This document shows, in pieces, positions 34,304 to 43,865 of a DNA stretch of 64,000 nt. The number at the start of each line of letters is the position of its first letter. The first letter of the stretch is position 1. Both the position numbers and the translations under genes were made by a program. Location of the stretch: positions 62,001 through 126,000 of the forward strand of contig JAJLTO010000015.1 in NCBI GenBank assembly GCA_030568195.1, given 5' to 3'. This stretch comes from Dipodascopsis uninucleata var. uninucleata (taxonomy: Eukaryota; Ascomycota; Lipomycetes; Lipomycetales; Lipomycetaceae). The notes under the pieces were generated by a model. It ran no database searches. It was not told the DNA's origin and saw only the letters and a program-made list of their open reading frames with translations.

Positions 34304-35411
34304 CTATTTATTGCCGCTGGCTTTTTGCTGATTGACCGCAATCTGGTGACGTATCTGCGTTACCGCTCTGCGAAGCTCTGACTCTAGTTCAGGAGCATCT
34401 AGCGCTAGAACAAGACTATGTATTTTATCCTCATGAAGGATAATAAAATCATCTTCAGGAGGCGCAGATGAGTGCTTCGGTGATGACGTTAATTTTTGAT
34501 ATTCCAACGTTGAAGACGACGCAGACTGGAGCGGTGTTGTCGCCGACAATAAAGATGAAGCGGACTTTAGCGACGCTTCTGCAGAATTAGAACTGTTTGC
34601 TACTTCATAGAATGTCTCGAGTGTATGATTCGGCTCCAAAACAAGCCTATCTTCTTTTACTAAACGTAATAGGAGTTCTGCACCCTCCATGGCTTTCCAG
34701 TGCGACCATATACGATAAAGAAAGTAAAAACCTTTTAACAACTTCAGTCAGTATAGACCCTCCAAGCAATATGATCGAGACATCCTCCAGTAGTAAAAAT
34801 TTTTTTCCGTGGTGTCCAACATGAGGCTAAAACAGTTTCTCTGTTGCCATTGACAACAGCCCATGAAGCAAAATTTTCGTACCTGGAATATTTGGAATTA
34901 ACGGAACCAATGCCACCGGAAGTGTCAACGGTGCAATGGCAGTGCATATTAGCATTCTATTTAAATGAAACGGTTTTTGCTCAGCAGCAAATTTTCCAAT
35001 TATATCTATCACAGCATCCTCATTAACTACCTTTGGAGGAAACAGGACGGCCACTTTCGTTTGAATCAGTGACTCAGTATCTCCGCTACCATCATTCGGC
35101 TCCTTCTCGCCCCAGCGCCAGATCTGCCACCATTTCTTTGGTCCGACCTTCGATATTCCTGGTGGTGCATGTGGCATGCTTTTCAGGCTCCATTCTTCAT
35201 AAGCTATTCGATCCAGTGCAGCGTTACCCCAGCTAACTACAGATTTCTTCCACCATGTTGATGATGACTCCCATTTTGTCCATATTTTCTGTACTCTTTC
35301 CGCCAGCCTGTCGTCTAGTCGCTGGCGTGCCCTCCCAGGGGACGTAGCTGCCATTCTCTGGGCAATGATTATATTTCGCCGAGCAGAGAGCGGGATAAAT
35401 AATATTCTCAT
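34304..35411 (-). CDS. Mitochondrial K+-H+ exchange-related protein
   Basis: Minus-strand exons 34883-35411 and 34304-34731 encode 318 residues. The intron 34732-34882 (151 bp, GTACGA donor, CTGAC branch, AAAAG acceptor) joins PLIPNIPG to FYFLYRIWSHWKAMEG, which restores the conserved core. The start MRILFIPLSARRNIIIAQR fits the family, as do WEKPSG-like tryptophan motifs (WESSSTWWKKSVVSWGN) and the paired short hydrophobic segments LTLPVALVPLIPNIPGFYFLYR near residues 160-185. Family members (Pfam Mit_KHE1, yeast YDL183C type) are linked to potassium/proton exchange of the inner mitochondrial membrane. The C-terminal 100 residues are Ser-rich and diverged. Transport itself is not shown by the sequence. 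Confidence 0.82.
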
Positions 35412-36186
35412 TTCTTCGACTTTTACGACTCTTAACTTCTATGCAATTTCTTAGCTGTAACTGAATTCGAAGGTAATTAGCTCTCAAAAGGCCGGTGCTC
35501 GTCTAAAGTGTCGGTGCTGGCTGATCGCAGTTGTTGTAACGATGTCTATGACGTTGGCGGATTATTTATGTGGTAACAGTCTGCTCTAATGATCGATGAA
35601 TCTTCAACAAAAAAAAAGATAACATCCGATCAATGATTATCTGATCTTGTCTTAATTAAAAGACATAATGCATATGCTCACACTGAGAAAAAATCTATTA
35701 GCTTTCGTACACTTTCTTAGCATTTACTCTAGTGCAGTCAAGTGCTAATTAGGTCCTGTCCGAGCAGTGTTGTTTGATCTGCGCCGAAGTTTGTAAAGTG
35801 CTCTGCGTCATTTACATTATTATAAGGGTTTTGTGCATATAACTTCGAATATTTTTTTAAGATATTTTGTGAAAAAGTTGCATATTTGCATCACGTGATG
35901 CGGATCTAATACCAAAAGGAATTACAAACGAAACCTGGTCGACAACCAAAATAGACCAAAAAATATTTCCGAAGTATTAGAAACTAGCATCAGTTTTAAT
36001 ACTATTCTATACATAGTGATAGATCATACTAGAGATCTATGTCGAAATTCAATGCCCGTAAGAAATAAGAATCAAGATACATAATAATCAAATAAAACTA
36101 AAAGGTTACATATTTTACACGGAAGAAAATTCAATACAATAAGAGCTCATATTTTATATACCTACTTGTAGGTTATTGATTGCCGC
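35412..36186. promoter_or_regulatory. Intergenic, KHE promoter and aquaglyceroporin 3' end
   Basis: About 775 bp. It carries AAGGGTTTTG (35824-35833) and the palindrome GCATCACGTGATGC (35888-35901), about 55 bp apart. No coding frame seen. Confidence 0.45.
35888..35901. promoter_or_regulatory. Palindromic E-box GCATCACGTGATGC
   Basis: A perfect 14-bp palindrome with a CACGTG core, about 480 bp upstream of the KHE gene start. Flanking bases fit a Cbf1-like TCACGTGA preference. Confidence 0.5.
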
Positions 36187-37260
36187 TTAGGCAGTCGTAG
36201 CTTCAGAATCTAGTACTTGGTGCTTTCTGTTGCCAATTATATCCGAAAAAGCTTCTCTAGCGATTGATGGCCTGGTCACAAAGCTCTGTACTGGTCCTTC
36301 GTAAATCATAAAATCAAAGATAATCTGTCCAATTATTCCTCCCACAACCGGAGCAACTATTGGAATCCAAGCATAATTGCCGTAATCGGTGAAAACACCT
36401 CGTCCATATCCAGCCATATAAGAAACCATTCTTGGCGCAAAGTCACGAGCAGGGTTAATAGCATAACCAGTCTGCCATCCCAAAGAGCAACCAATAGACC
36501 AAAGCATCAAGGCAAGAGACATGGCTCTAACAAGCTGCCACTCAACTGGAAGCTTGTAGTTCAAATGTGAAGAGGTTTGACATGAGATAGCATTAACAGA
36601 AATCAATAAGACTGCCGTAGCGGAAACCTCGGACATGAATTTGGCGGGAAAATCAAGATATGATTGAGGATAAGTACAGAAAATGTTTCCAGTTTTAAAG
36701 TCGCCCGATAAAGCACGGTGGCCTCCATCGAACTCATTGATAGATGTTCTATAGACACCCCAAATAACGGCAGCACCGAAGCCACACCCGAGGAACTGAG
36801 CAAACATATAGATAATACCCTTTTTCCATGGAAATTTCCGAAAAATCATCATTGTAAGTGTTACAACAGGATTGAGATGACCCTGTGCGCCTCCAGCAAT
36901 AGCCGCGAGATAACCAACGAAAAGACCAATACCGAAGCCCAAGTTGATAGAGAAAGTACTGCCAGCAGTATTTGCCGACAGAACTGCCTGAGCAACAGCA
37001 CCGTCACCGTAGATGATAAGCAAAGCGCTTCCGAGGCCCTCAGATAATGGTTCCCGCAGCACTCGCCGCATCCTTACGTACCAAGATTGCCGAACATGGA
37101 GCTCACGTTCTTTCTCTTCTATCGCAATTTCCTCTACCCCGCGGAAGTCATGACGAGTAAGGAAACCTTCAGGAACGCTAGCTGTCCGGGTGAGATCTCC
37201 GCTGAAGGCTGCGCCTACATCTTTCTCGCGAATATGAAACTTGCTAGCGTCATTCTCCAT
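36187..37260 (-). CDS. Aquaglyceroporin (MIP family)
   Basis: Intronless minus-strand gene of 357 residues. A polar N-terminus of about 75 residues precedes six membrane helices (starting EGLGSALLIIYGDGAVAQAVL) and two half-helix loops. The first pore motif is HLNPVVTL, with Val in place of the usual Ala; the second is the full NPARDFAPR, where the Asp after NPAR marks glycerol-conducting rather than water-only channels. The loop between them (INEFDGGHRALSGDFKTGNIFCTYP) resembles other fungal aquaglyceroporins. It should pass glycerol or similar small solutes across the plasma membrane and may feed the glycerol kinase encoded at 4.8-6.7 kb. It lacks the long regulatory tails of yeast Fps1. 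The start is the first ATG of the frame. Confidence 0.95.
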   Translation of the reverse strand: MENDASKFHIREKDVGAAFSGDLTRTASVPEGFLTRHDFRGVEEIAIEEKERELHVRQSWYVRMRRVLREPLSEGLGSALLIIYGDGAVAQAVLSANTAGSTFSINLGFGIGLFVGYLAAIAGGAQGHLNPVVTLTMMIFRKFPWKKGIIYMFAQFLGCGFGAAVIWGVYRTSINEFDGGHRALSGDFKTGNIFCTYPQSYLDFPAKFMSEVSATAVLLISVNAISCQTSSHLNYKLPVEWQLVRAMSLALMLWSIGCSLGWQTGYAINPARDFAPRMVSYMAGYGRGVFTDYGNYAWIPIVAPVVGGIIGQIIFDFMIYEGPVQSFVTRPSIAREAFSDIIGNRKHQVLDSEATTA

Positions 37261-38936
37261 TATTGCGACAACTAGACTGGCACGCCTCTTCTATTATAAA
37301 CAAATGCTGAATGTAATGTTTTGAACTAGTATCTGTTATGAAAATCAATAATATATATGTGTATGTGCGAAGTGTCCTTATATAGTGGACTAGTAAAATT
37401 TTAAAATGTGCAAAGTTACTTGATAAACTGCAATACACATGTACAGATGTAACAGCTGGTCATCAGTGCGTATAACAAGGTTTTACAGACCAAAAAAGTG
37501 ACAGAAATGCCATCTACGAGCGATGCTACAGCGGATACACCCTGGCAAACAAGATGAAATCTTATTTGGCTCCAGATACCTTATATGTGCAAAGTGTTTC
37601 CCCTTTCGTTAGGTAGTATTTATGAATCATATGGCCAAATAAACCCTGAAGCAAATCCCACCACCAAGTAGTTTCGGAGCAGTTGACGGTAGTTAATAGC
37701 AGACTTATAAATCTTTTTCTTTATATTACATTTACATCAGTCAACTACTGAGAGAATCATTTCGGAAGTAAGCTGACTTAAAATAATTCTTATCTTGAAA
37801 CTAGACATGCAGGATGTTAAATTATTGGAAGCGGCCTGGAAGGCAGAATAACAGGTGACGGATATAGGTTACATCAGGAAGAAAAAGCCGAACCGGGAAG
37901 ATGAAGAACCCACTCTGCATGCAAGTGGTAAAAGTTTAATCCCTTTTAGTGTGCCTCTTAGTGGGATGGCCTTTCTTGAAGCATACGTATTTGTTAACTC
38001 TAAATGTGATGTTCAAAGGCATGCTTCTAGTTCGCTCCACATAGCTTGTATTAGGCTATTCCATATCTAGTGACAACGAAGATATTTTGCGGTACGCAAG
38101 CAAGTCAGTGCAGACGAAAGACACGAGCTGCGAGCAGTAGAGAGTCGCTCAAGGTGCTGCCATAATTTGATACAGCTGAGGAAGGAGTATTTGAAGATCC
38201 GTAGACATCCTGATGAATATCTATGCTACTTATTCATGAAGCAAAGCTTATTGCTGTCATATTATATGCTATATGTAGAGATATATCGCAATGATGAGTA
38301 CAAAGCATATTGCCTGGAATATGGGGCTAGCTCGAATGGTGCTGGCATGGAGGTGGAGGCGGAGGCGGGGGCGGGGATGATGGTGCACTTACTGTTTGTT
38401 GCAGTACTAAAACCTCCCGTGAACTTCAGCATCCGATAACTTTCCATCGTGTGTGACCCGCGCTTAACCCTAAAAGCCTTAACGTCATAACACTCAGCAC
38501 ACCTTTCAATGGCTCTACTAATAGTAAACTTCATGTGGCAAGCCCCGGAAATATCGCGCACTAACAGACGACAGTGATGTCAACAAAGACTCGTCGTTGC
38601 TATTGCACATTCCCTGCTGCATGACGCTGCACATGCTACTGCTCTATCATCAGTCACCATAGAGTACATTGACTAAGCTAACTAGTATCCACAAGTAAAA
38701 AGCGAACGCACAACAAGATGGGGTGAGGGATTAGGAACCGAAGCTGTTAAACGCCGAAAAAGTACTCATTGTTTCGGAAAGCGCCGCACTCTAGTGAAAT
38801 ATATTTCTACAATGCGCTGCGAACACCATTTCGGGGACAAATAAAAAGTGAATATTAAAAGCATCTTTACAATCATTTATATTTCTTCTTATGTACACGA
38901 TTTTTTATACCTCCCCCCATAGTATACACTAGTCTG
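37261..38936. other. Intergenic, upstream of aquaglyceroporin
   Basis: About 1.7 kb. It includes a G-rich tract (38348-38376) and TTAACCCTAA (38464-38473). Frames at 37855-38070, 38167-38439 and 38262-38561 lack recognisable domains and the first two lack a true ATG start. I see nothing else. Confidence 0.45.
38348..38376 (+). promoter_or_regulatory. G-rich tract, possible G-quadruplex
   Basis: A run of GGA/GGC/GGGG units (TGGAGGTGGAGGC, then GGAGGCGGGGGCGGGG), with at least eight G-pairs in 28 bases. It could form a two- or three-tetrad G-quadruplex or bind zinc-finger regulators. It shares TGGAGGTGG with the element upstream of GUT1. Confidence 0.4.
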
Positions 38937-39281
38937 CTATTGCGGGCTGTTCACTGTTTTTACTCCCACTTTCTGGAGTATAATCTCGAGATCCCTAAGC
39001 TTCTCCTTCGCAGACATACGCCTGTCAGAGCTAGAACCTGCCATAGAGTGATCAGGGCTATGCGTGATTGCATCCTCGAGGAAGCCGCTCGCAGATGATG
39101 GACTCAGTAGCATGGGACTACCTCGGCTGCTCAGTGTTCGGGTCTCAACGTGTAGTTCAACGACTTTGCGTGCTGGGGTTGAATCATACAGAGAAGCGCT
39201 CTTCAAGAACGAGGGACACGAGTGACATATAGCTGAAAAGCTGGAAGAAAATTCGCTGGTCAGTTGTGTTCTGTACGGCAT
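38937..39281 (-). CDS. Small hypothetical protein, 114 aa, Ser-rich
   Basis: A single ATG-to-stop frame on the minus strand. The protein is Ser-rich (about one fifth) and begins MPYRTQLTSEFSSSFSAICHSC. The last 30 residues (RRMSAKEKLRDLEIILQKVGVKT) look like a short amphipathic helix. No family recognised, no signal peptide or membrane span. Base composition is richer in G+C than the flanks and the frame lies 240 bp downstream of the XRCC4-like gene, both compatible with a real gene. A chance frame is possible. Confidence 0.38.
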   Translation of the reverse strand: MPYRTQLTSEFSSSFSAICHSCPSFLKSASLYDSTPARKVVELHVETRTLSSRGSPMLLSPSSASGFLEDAITHSPDHSMAGSSSDRRMSAKEKLRDLEIILQKVGVKTVNSPQ

Positions 39282-39524
39282 CTTTAATAATCATTTGCTT
39301 CTCGTAGTTTATTTCAATAGAAGACTAAAAGACCTAGTAGAATTCCGATATCCGGGAAGTGCTAAGCTTCTCAGCGCGAAGGATACATAAAAAGCTCATG
39401 AAGTAGATGACAGAGTCATTCTTAATCGTCAATTCGCCAGCCTGCTATCTAAAGATTATCAGTAGCGATCATATCTACTGCAGTCTGTTTCAAAATGTGC
39501 TGCAATGAAAGTGTGATTCTGAAA

Positions 39525-40824
39525 TCAACCAGAATTGGTGTCCTCTGACTCGCTGGTCGTTGTAATATCATGTGCATTTTCCGGTTCGGTTTCACTTTCC
39601 ACATTGTCAGTCCATGTTGGCGTACTACGAATCGGTGAAGATCGCGTCATCGCTTGCATTTGCCGTAAAGTGTAAGGACCCTGCTGATTTCTGCTTTCTA
39701 GACTTCTTATTATAGAGCTGTCAGATTTTGGTGTTTCCGGCGTGACATCTTCTGCAACATCGGAATCAGAGGACCTTCTTACTCTTTTTCTTGCAGGAGT
39801 TACAGAAGGTGAAGATGTCGTACTTATTTTTTGAGGCACGTCGAGTATGGATTCGTCCTCTGTTGCATGTGCTTGAAATGATTGATTTTTGACAATGGGC
39901 ACGTCTGTATGCGATACCATCTTCTTACTGTTTAAGAGTATTCTAGTCTTTTCTAACAATTCATAATCACTTTTTTTTTTTTCTTCAAGAAATTCCACCA
40001 TTTGATCTTGCAGGCGCTTCATCTGTATTAGAATTTGCGAGTTTTCTTTCTTTAGCTGTAAGATTTCGCTATCTTCGCTCCATGTCTTTTGGACAGTATC
40101 AGCAAGCCATCTTAGAACATTGATGCTGGTATCGCTATCTTGATGTCTCTCAAAACGAAGGGTCCCAAGAACGTTCTGGTGAGTTAGCTCAGCTGATGCG
40201 AACTGCTTAAGCTTAAGCGACGTCTCTGTATAGGAAAGTACACTCACAATGAAATTCTGTATGTTCTGTTCAATAAAAACCTGGTTACACTGTAAGACTT
40301 CATCTTTCGCAAGCTCAAATTTCAATATTCTGATCTTCCCAGCGACTATCCTACTTACATCATAGCTTTTTTTGGACTTTGTCGCTCGTAGTCGTATATT
40401 TGGATGCAAATATGATTCTGAAACCAGTTTGTCCGGAAATGTATCGAGGTTTGCAAACGTGAGTAATATCACTCGAGCCCAGTCCTCCTTTGATAATGCG
40501 TTCTTCTCGCTGCGAATGGTTGTGAGATTACCACGATCAACTGTATTTTAGTTAGTATCTTACGATAGAGCCATACAACTACCAATAACGATTACGTTTC
40601 GACATTCCTTGAAAGTTTGTTTATTGTTTCTTACCGCGAGCAATATATGGTCTAACTCCGTCAGTTGCAATCAAATTGACAACCATCTGATTGAAGCTAG
40701 GAGAATCTGACCTGATGCTGTAAGCGCAAATGACGAACGGGCTCTCATCATCTGACGTATCGGCAAATACTATCGGCCCACGATATTGAATTTGATATTC
40801 GGAGCTAGTACCTTTGCTGCTCAT
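39525..40824 (-). CDS. XRCC4/Lif1-like non-homologous end-joining protein
   Basis: Minus-strand exons 40635-40824 and 39525-40540 encode 401 residues. The intron 40541-40634 has an ACTAAC branch site and joins RPYIARG to VDRGNLTTIRS. The N-terminal 150 residues are beta-rich and fit the XRCC4 head domain (FVICAYSIRSDSPSFNQMVVNLIATDG, then WARVILLTFAN). A long coiled coil follows at about residues 190-275 (VLRWLADTVQKTW ... QDQMVEFLEEKKKSDYELL), ending in RILLNSKKM, a close match to the LLNEKK end of the XRCC4 stalk. The C-terminal 120 residues are Ser/Thr/Pro-rich and include ARKRVRR, a possible nuclear signal. XRCC4/Lif1 binds DNA ligase IV and supports break rejoining. The call rests on architecture and short motifs. 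Confidence 0.7.
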
Positions 40825-41122
40825 AATATATTTGACTATATTTCTGCTTGATTCGTTAGTCGTTCCTCGCTTCTGACCTTACTGTTCAAGATCATAATAA
40901 TTCCAGACTAATATTATGGGGATCATGCGTTTATGATGAGGGGTTTGTACCTACAATGTAACTCCGGTAACTATTAATTTTTAACTGCTACATAATTTCA
41001 GCTTTTTTTGGATCTCTATAATAGTATCTGACCCGAAATAGAACCGTTTAGCATTTTAGAATCGCCCAGAGAAGTCTTATGATAGCCAACTCTGTGGCGA
41101 GTCTTTAGGTCAGTTATTAAAT

Positions 41123-43299
41123 ATGGACAGCCATAACGGCATTTCACGAAGAGAACGATCATTCTCACCCGCAGGTCGTGACTCTATTTCACCAGTACCT
41201 TCCATAACGTCGCTTTCGTCCTTGACGTCTTCTACTGTCGTTGAAACTCTGCGGAATAAAAAGAATCACTCGGCTCAGGGACCACAACGATCCAGACGTG
41301 TTATTGGTGGTGATGGATTTCGACTGTCACAAGAGCCTCCGAAGAGTGCCTCATATCCGGTATCAGCAGCACCGCACTCTGATGGCGTCGATGGCAGCGG
41401 AGATTACAGCTGTCCCATTTGTAATGAGTCTATGGTTAGTTTTAGTATTTGATTCTTGCACTTGCTCCTTCTGGAGGAATATGGTTGACATATAGGAGAG
41501 CTTGTACTAATATCTATTTTTTAGAGTAACATGACTCAACTAAACAGACATCTCGACAATGTTCATCAGGATATACAATCAAATGACAATGTGTCTTCTC
41601 GTCTTATGAAATATATATCGAAGGCAAAGAACTTTACGCCCGTCCAGGCTTTAAATTCTACATTAGCATATGCTGATTTATCAGATCTGGGTTTTACTGT
41701 TGGACCTGAAGCCGCCTTAGCACTTTCTCCGCCTGGAAACGGATATACATATGGAGCAGGTAGTCAACAATATCAGTTGCATCAAAATCAGCGACGTCAG
41801 AGCGTATCACCGTCCCATCGCCATCAGAATAGTTTGGCTGTTCCACATCAAAAGCAAGGTCAATCACGAGTGAAACCAAAGCTCACCGAAGATGCTATTA
41901 CTCGATCGCACTGGCAAAGGGAAACGGGGATGGACCATTGTTCTCAATATGGATGTCGACGACCACTAAATAATAAAGTCGGTAAAATCAATTGTAGATC
42001 ATGTGGTCGGCTTTATTGTGACGATCATGTTTCATGTCAAATGAAACTTAACAAGCACGCCAAGTGGGATCCAGAGAAAGGTGTCTGGTGTCGCGTGTGT
42101 TTTAACTGTTTTGAGAGTCGTAGTGGTTTTAATGATGCAACTGGCACCACAAGAGATTTATCGAAAATGTTTATAGACAAAAGAAGAATGACTCTCGATA
42201 AGCTTTCTCTGGAAGCTAACCTGCTTGAAAAGCGACTGGTTAAGCTTGTTCGAATACTTCTTGAATCTGAAGAACGCGATACAACTATGAAAATCTCATC
42301 GTGGATTTCCACGCAGGCCGCGGCGAAGGTTGGAGAAACATATGGTAATGCTGTTGGAATGGCTACAGATGTAGCTGCAGGATATATAAAACAAATCAAA
42401 AACTACAGAAAAGATAAAGAACAATCAGTTGTAGCTTGGCAGGATGATAAAACGGTATCCGAATGTCCCTATTGCACTAGAAAATTTACCTTTTCATTGC
42501 GCAAACATCACTGCAGATTATGTGGGAAAGTAGTATGCGCGGATGTTGAAAAGCGATGTTCTATTGATGAAATAATGACTAAAGAATCAAGTAAGTACTT
42601 TGTCATATTTTGAATAATCAGAATCATAAGGCTTTATCTAACAGTTGATTTGGAATAGTCTCTAAGCTCCTCAACGAGGATATCGAGTCGCAAGTGACAC
42701 TTTCAGTGCGTATTTGCCGGGACTGCCACTCTATCGTTTTCGGTCGTAGAGAATTCTTACAGGACAAACACCACAAGCCCCCAGTCGTGAAGACATATGA
42801 AGTTATGATGGAATTTAAACGTGGCATTGAGGCGCTACTTCCAAAATTTCAAAAGTTGCTCGATAATTTCGATGATCCTAAAAATCCACCAACTCATGAT
42901 TTACTGTCTGAAGCTTCAACTGTACGAAAGAAGCTTTTGTACAGTTTTCAGGAATTTGATACAGCAGCCAAGAGAATCTGGAAGATGCCAACACCCAGTG
43001 CTCAGCAAGCTAAGATGCAAGCTAATATTCACATTGCAGCTACTCAAGTACTTCAGATGTATATGTTACCCCTTAAGAGCTTGCCAAATATTCTAAAGCA
43101 TTCACATCAGACTGCACTACCTACAATTCAGAGATTTGAACATCCTACTTCGAATGGAAACAGCAATCATGGAAGCCGTTCTGATAGCTTGAGTAGCTCA
43201 GATAGTAGCGGTCAAAATCTTGCCAGCACTTCTAAATCTGTCAGCGGCAATAATGTTATCCCTAGCAGTAGAAGCGGGGAATTTAGTGATTCATTCTAA
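41123..43299 (+). CDS. PEP7: Vac1/Pep7-like FYVE protein (rabenosyn-5 type)
   Basis: Exons 41123-41434, 41525-42590 and 42659-43299 encode 672 residues. The domain order is a C2H2 finger near residue 97 (CPICNESM...LNRHLDNVH, completed across intron 1), a first FYVE-type zinc domain at about 241-300 (CSQYGCRRPL...INCRSCGRLYCDDH...CRVCFNC), and a second, canonical one at about 417-490 with RKHHCRLCGKVVC. The last pair of its cysteines (CRDCHSIVF) lies in exon 3. A helical region with MEFKRGIEALLPKFQKLLDNF follows, and the tail is Ser-rich. The first FYVE lacks the lipid-binding R-HHCR motif. Vac1/Pep7 binds PI3P and Rab5/Vps45 to tether vesicles at endosomes. Intron 1 uses a GTTAGT donor. Confidence 0.92.
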
Positions 43300-43865
43300 T
43301 TTTTCTGGAAGATGGATATGATCTATTAATGTCTATCTTTTGTCTCTAACTACAACGCGATATTTGGTCTGCAAAATGAGCTGTAGGATTCTGCATTAAG
43401 CGTGATGCATGGAGTATTTTATTACGTTACATGTCCATTACTGTTATTTTATTGAATATTTATGCATCATTGTTGGGTATGTAATTGCTGGTCTTATAAT
43501 AATAAGTATGATAATGGAAGTTTAATTTTTATGTTAATCGGACACAACCCTGCTTATAATAATTATGTAGTATATTGATAATATACAATAGCATTATCAT
43601 ATAGAAATTTAGTGTTCAAAGATAATAAAATCGTCTAACTATTATATATACGCATATAGATAGTCCAATGCCAGGATTATTATAAAAGTCAGAAGTAACT
43701 AAATCACTTATGATAAGTGAATATTCAAAGAATCAAATAAAGAATAAGATCAATTTAGATTAAACGCCTTTACCACTCCTATAATTACAAGTGAAGTATT
43801 TAATGAATGCTTAGTGAGCATACAATATTATTAACTAGTCAAAAGAGATCATAAACAGACGGGAC
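43300..43865. other. Intergenic, convergent 3' regions
   Basis: About 565 bp, AT-rich, between the Vac1/Pep7 stop (+) and the 691-aa gene stop (-). Nothing recognised. Confidence 0.55.
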
